From Nitrospiraceae bacterium (GTDB taxonomy: Bacteria; Nitrospirota; Nitrospiria; Nitrospirales; UBA8639): a stretch of 15,763 bases of DNA. Each line of letters begins with the position of its first letter. The first letter of the stretch is position 1. The translations under genes were made by a program, and so were the position numbers. The notes under the pieces were generated by a model. It saw only the letters and a list, made by a program, of their open reading frames with translations. It was not told the DNA's origin and did no database searches. The DNA lies in contig DOFS01000338.1 in NCBI GenBank assembly GCA_003523945.1, positions 1 through 15,763 of the forward strand, in the 5' to 3' direction. Shown here in pieces: positions 13,948 to 15,763 of this stretch.

Positions 13948-14799
13948 CTATGGGAGTCCCAAAAATATTCCAACTAAAATAAGGAGGCCAATCCAGATAT
14001 GTTGTTGGAATAAAGAGAAGGCCTGCTTTCCTGAAATTTCTGAACGAAGAAGAATGACTTGGTAGCCTAAGATGAAGGCAACTCCAATCAAGGTCATTGA
14101 GTATTCAATCCCTAGATCATTGATCCTGGCTACCAGGGCCAAAAACCCCAGCATGAATAAACCGGCAAGCCCTACCCACAACCAGGTGAATGAACCAAAG
14201 AGAATGGCGGAGGATTTGACTCCTATCCTCAGGTCATCATCCTTATCTTGAATGGCATAAATCGTATCGTAGACCATCGCCCAACATACGGTTGCTGCGA
14301 AAAGGAACCAGGTTGACAGTTCCAATTCGTTGCGAACAGCAGCCCATGCCATGACGCCACCCCACCCAAACGCTAATCCTAACATTAATTGAGGAATATG
14401 GATGAAGCGCTTACAAAATGGGTATACACCGGCAAGCAGCAATGCCACAGGACTCAGAAGAAGCGTCATGGTATTTAGAAACCCTAACAATATGGCGGCA
14501 AACCCAAGCAAGATGGTCAGAAACCCCAATGCCTGGAAGGGCACTAATTGGCCTGAGGCTAAGGGCCGATGTTGTGTTCGTTGAACTTCACGATCGAATG
14601 ACCGGTCAGCCAAGTCATTCATAATGACCCCTGCGCTTCGCATGAGGAATGATCCAATAATGAAGATGAAAAGCAGCTTGAAGGTTGGCCAACCCTGTGA
14701 TGCAAGAAAGAGGGACCAAAGCGTTGGGAAGAGTAAGAGCAGAGTCCCGGTTTGATTGAATAACCGGATCAGATTGGCAAACGCGACGGAAGAAGACAT
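13948..14799 (-). CDS. ubiA: UbiA-family prenyltransferase (4-hydroxybenzoate / futalosine-pathway type)
   Basis: This is a 283-residue integral membrane enzyme that joins a polyprenyl diphosphate to an aromatic acid in quinone synthesis. The two Asp-rich, Mg-binding motifs are clear: NDLADRSFD (N61 to D69) and YAIQDKDDD (Y181 to D189). The KRF...PQLMLG segment (130-141) and GGVMAW are typical for UbiA proteins acting on 4-hydroxybenzoate-like substrates. About eight to nine membrane helices fill the rest. Nitrospira are menaquinone users as far as I know, so the true role may be that of MqnP in the futalosine route rather than ubiquinone synthesis; sequence alone does not settle this. No clear ribosome site precedes the ATG (complement of 14797-14799). 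It faces the respiratory cluster tail-to-tail with 242 nt between, and lies 143 nt after the DUF2914 gene on the same strand. Confidence 0.88.
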   Translation of the reverse strand: MSSSVAFANLIRLFNQTGTLLLLFPTLWSLFLASQGWPTFKLLFIFIIGSFLMRSAGVIMNDLADRSFDREVQRTQHRPLASGQLVPFQALGFLTILLGFAAILLGFLNTMTLLLSPVALLLAGVYPFCKRFIHIPQLMLGLAFGWGGVMAWAAVRNELELSTWFLFAATVCWAMVYDTIYAIQDKDDDLRIGVKSSAILFGSFTWLWVGLAGLFMLGFLALVARINDLGIEYSMTLIGVAFILGYQVILLRSEISGKQAFSLFQQHIWIGLLILVGIFLGLP

Positions 14800-14942
14800 G
14801 GGGGTATCAGATATGACTAAAAAGACAAATGAAACGCATGACGTGACCTGAAAATTGCTAAATCCGTCCTATGAGAATAAATAATTCATGAGATCTGGTC
14901 ACACCTGTATGTAGATGCCATGACTCAGGAAAGCCCGCAATG

Positions 14943-15416
14943 TTATTTCACGGTAAAGCGTGCGATACAGAGGATTCGATCCGGTTCTTTCGAAGGGGCA
15001 ACCACGATCATCCACTCGCCAGTGTGTATACCCGGATGAAGTGATTTCATACTCCACATGCGATAGCCGGGAGAAGGTTGAATGGGGATGTTCACTTCTG
15101 AAATCTTGGTCCATTTCCCGTCAGTTTTGTGGTGCCAGCTGTGACGAATTTTTCCTTTTGTGGTTGCTTCGACCTTGGTCCAAAACATCACTTGGGAGGT
15201 TTGTGAAGTCTGAACCACCGGAATTGCCGCTTGTCCATTTTTATCTTTTTCGCAGTAGGCCGGAGGTTTGAAAATTCCCTCTGGGGTTCTATTTTTCACC
15301 TCTTCTGATAAAACGACTTTCTTGACAAAAAAATCAGACTGTGCCAACGCAGGTGTGATCATTAGGCCAAGCAAGAGTCCGATCCCTCTAAATATGTGCT
15401 CTATTCGGTCAATCAC
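14943..15416 (-). CDS. Exported DUF2914-domain protein
   Basis: This is a 157-residue protein with a signal peptide (about 1-25, ALA before Q26). From about residue 75 it matches the look of DUF2914 domains: a strand-rich segment with HSWHHKTDGKW (92-102), then YRMWSMKSLHPGIHTGEWMIVV (118-139) and LCIARFTV at the end. The family function is unknown to me; the fold is probably a small beta sandwich acting in the periplasm. C55 and C150 could form a disulfide. The start is GTG (complement of 15414-15416) with a poorly spaced GAAGG directly upstream, so the exact start is uncertain, but no better one is in frame. ubiA follows on the same strand. There is no clear functional link. Confidence 0.75.
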   Translation of the reverse strand: MIDRIEHIFRGIGLLLGLMITPALAQSDFFVKKVVLSEEVKNRTPEGIFKPPAYCEKDKNGQAAIPVVQTSQTSQVMFWTKVEATTKGKIRHSWHHKTDGKWTKISEVNIPIQPSPGYRMWSMKSLHPGIHTGEWMIVVAPSKEPDRILCIARFTVK

Positions 15417-15579
15417 CTTCAGTTCTCTAATGATTTGGGAGACAAGGCCAACCCCAGAAACTAAAATATACCTGTCTCCTTGTCAATGGAAAGCAGGAAA
15501 GGAGTCTATTTGAGCCTCACTCTCTCATGTTTGGCCTGGCTCCTTAACAAATTCGAAGAGAGGCAGGGTGTCTTGCAAG

Positions 15580-15609
15580 TTGACGTTGCCAAGCAACGAA
15601 AGGTATAAA
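15580..15609 (+). promoter_or_regulatory. Sigma70-type promoter of the tRNA-Thr gene
   Basis: TTGACG (15580-15585) and TATAAA (15604-15609) each match 5 of 6 consensus bases and are 18 nt apart. Transcription would start near 15616, giving a leader of about 65-70 nt before the mature tRNA. It is the best promoter match in the window and correctly oriented for the only + strand gene downstream. Confidence 0.6.
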
Positions 15610-15683
15610 CGACCACAAAGATAGCCTTCCAAATTCGTGCTTCAGTTCGGTCTAGGTATTGTAGTTTTTTCCTTCCAATGTGA

Positions 15684-15758
15684 GCCGGCGTAGCTCAGTG
15701 GTAGAGCAGCTGATTCGTAATCAGCAGGTCGGTGGTTCAATCCCACTCGCCGGCTCCA
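15684..15758 (+). tRNA. tRNA-Thr, anticodon CGU
   Basis: The full cloverleaf can be folded by hand. The acceptor arm GCCGGCG (15684-15690) pairs with CGCCGGC (15748-15754). The D arm is GCTC/GAGC, and the anticodon stem GCTGA/TCAGC encloses loop TTCGTAA, with anticodon CGT at 15716-15718, reading ACG. The T arm has the TTCAATC loop. The discriminator is T and CCA is encoded at 15756-15758. The 75-nt length is normal. Confidence 0.96.
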
Positions 15759-15763
15759 GCCAA

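Noticed and set aside
13746..13973. 75-codon reverse frame overlapping the 3' end of ubiA
   Set aside because: It overlaps the UbiA coding frame, has no motif, and its composition looks like non-coding sequence.
15457..15486. Possible reverse-strand promoter (perfect TTGACA at complement of 15481-15486) for the DUF2914 gene
   Set aside because: The -35 is perfect, but the TATATT-like box is only about 10 nt away and the correctly spaced hexamer matches poorly.
1..15763. CRISPR array, insertion sequence, phage or toxin-antitoxin genes
   Set aside because: No regularly spaced repeats, transposase-like or integrase-like proteins, or terminal inverted repeats were seen; the terminal tRNA shows no attachment-site duplication within the window.

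Overview
The window looks like chromosome from a member of the Nitrospirota, most likely a Nitrospira-like nitrite oxidiser. This is inferred from content, not from a marker gene: a hopanoid gene (hpnH), a Rieske/cytochrome b pair, two signal-peptide-bearing cytochrome bd-like proteins without a recognisable quinol loop, many membrane-anchored c-type cytochromes and an ethylbenzene-dehydrogenase/NXR-gamma-like haem b protein. By eye the G+C content is near one half, lower than I expect for many lineage I Nitrospira and closer to marine-type Nitrospira; this was not computed.

Layout. (1) 1-1515: a possible upstream gene tail, then hpnH and a small Sm-like unknown protein, all on +. (2) 1516-2221: about 0.7 kb with no convincing gene. 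It holds a candidate promoter and a set of overlapping inverted repeats that could form alternative RNA structures. (3) 2222-13705: a tight + strand cluster of eleven genes with short gaps and one 4-nt overlap. The order is lipoprotein cytochrome c, bd-like protein 1, membrane-anchored cytochrome c, PRC-barrel/Rieske fusion, cytochrome b, unknown membrane protein, bd-like protein 2, two membrane-anchored cytochromes c, haem b (EB_dh) protein, and di-haem lipoprotein cytochrome c. (4) 13948-14799 on -: a UbiA-family prenyltransferase, convergent with the cluster. (5) 14943-15416 on -: an exported DUF2914 protein. (6) 15684-15758 on +: tRNA-Thr(CGU) with its own good sigma70-type promoter.

How the genes may work together. 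The central cluster encodes the parts of a quinol:cytochrome c oxidoreductase core (Rieske plus b6-type cytochrome b), two bd-superfamily proteins, six c haems on five polypeptides and one haem b domain, all membrane-bound or membrane-anchored on the periplasmic side. I infer one respiratory assembly linking the menaquinone pool, periplasmic cytochromes and bd-like proteins. In a nitrite oxidiser it could run forward to O2 or in reverse to reduce quinone. The cluster seems to be built from a duplicated module: a cytochrome of type A, a bd-like protein and a cytochrome of type B occur on both sides of the Rieske/cytochrome b core, and the last gene joins an A and a B domain by a coiled coil. 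I consider this architecture the main discovery candidate.

I see no CRISPR array, insertion sequence, phage gene or rRNA.
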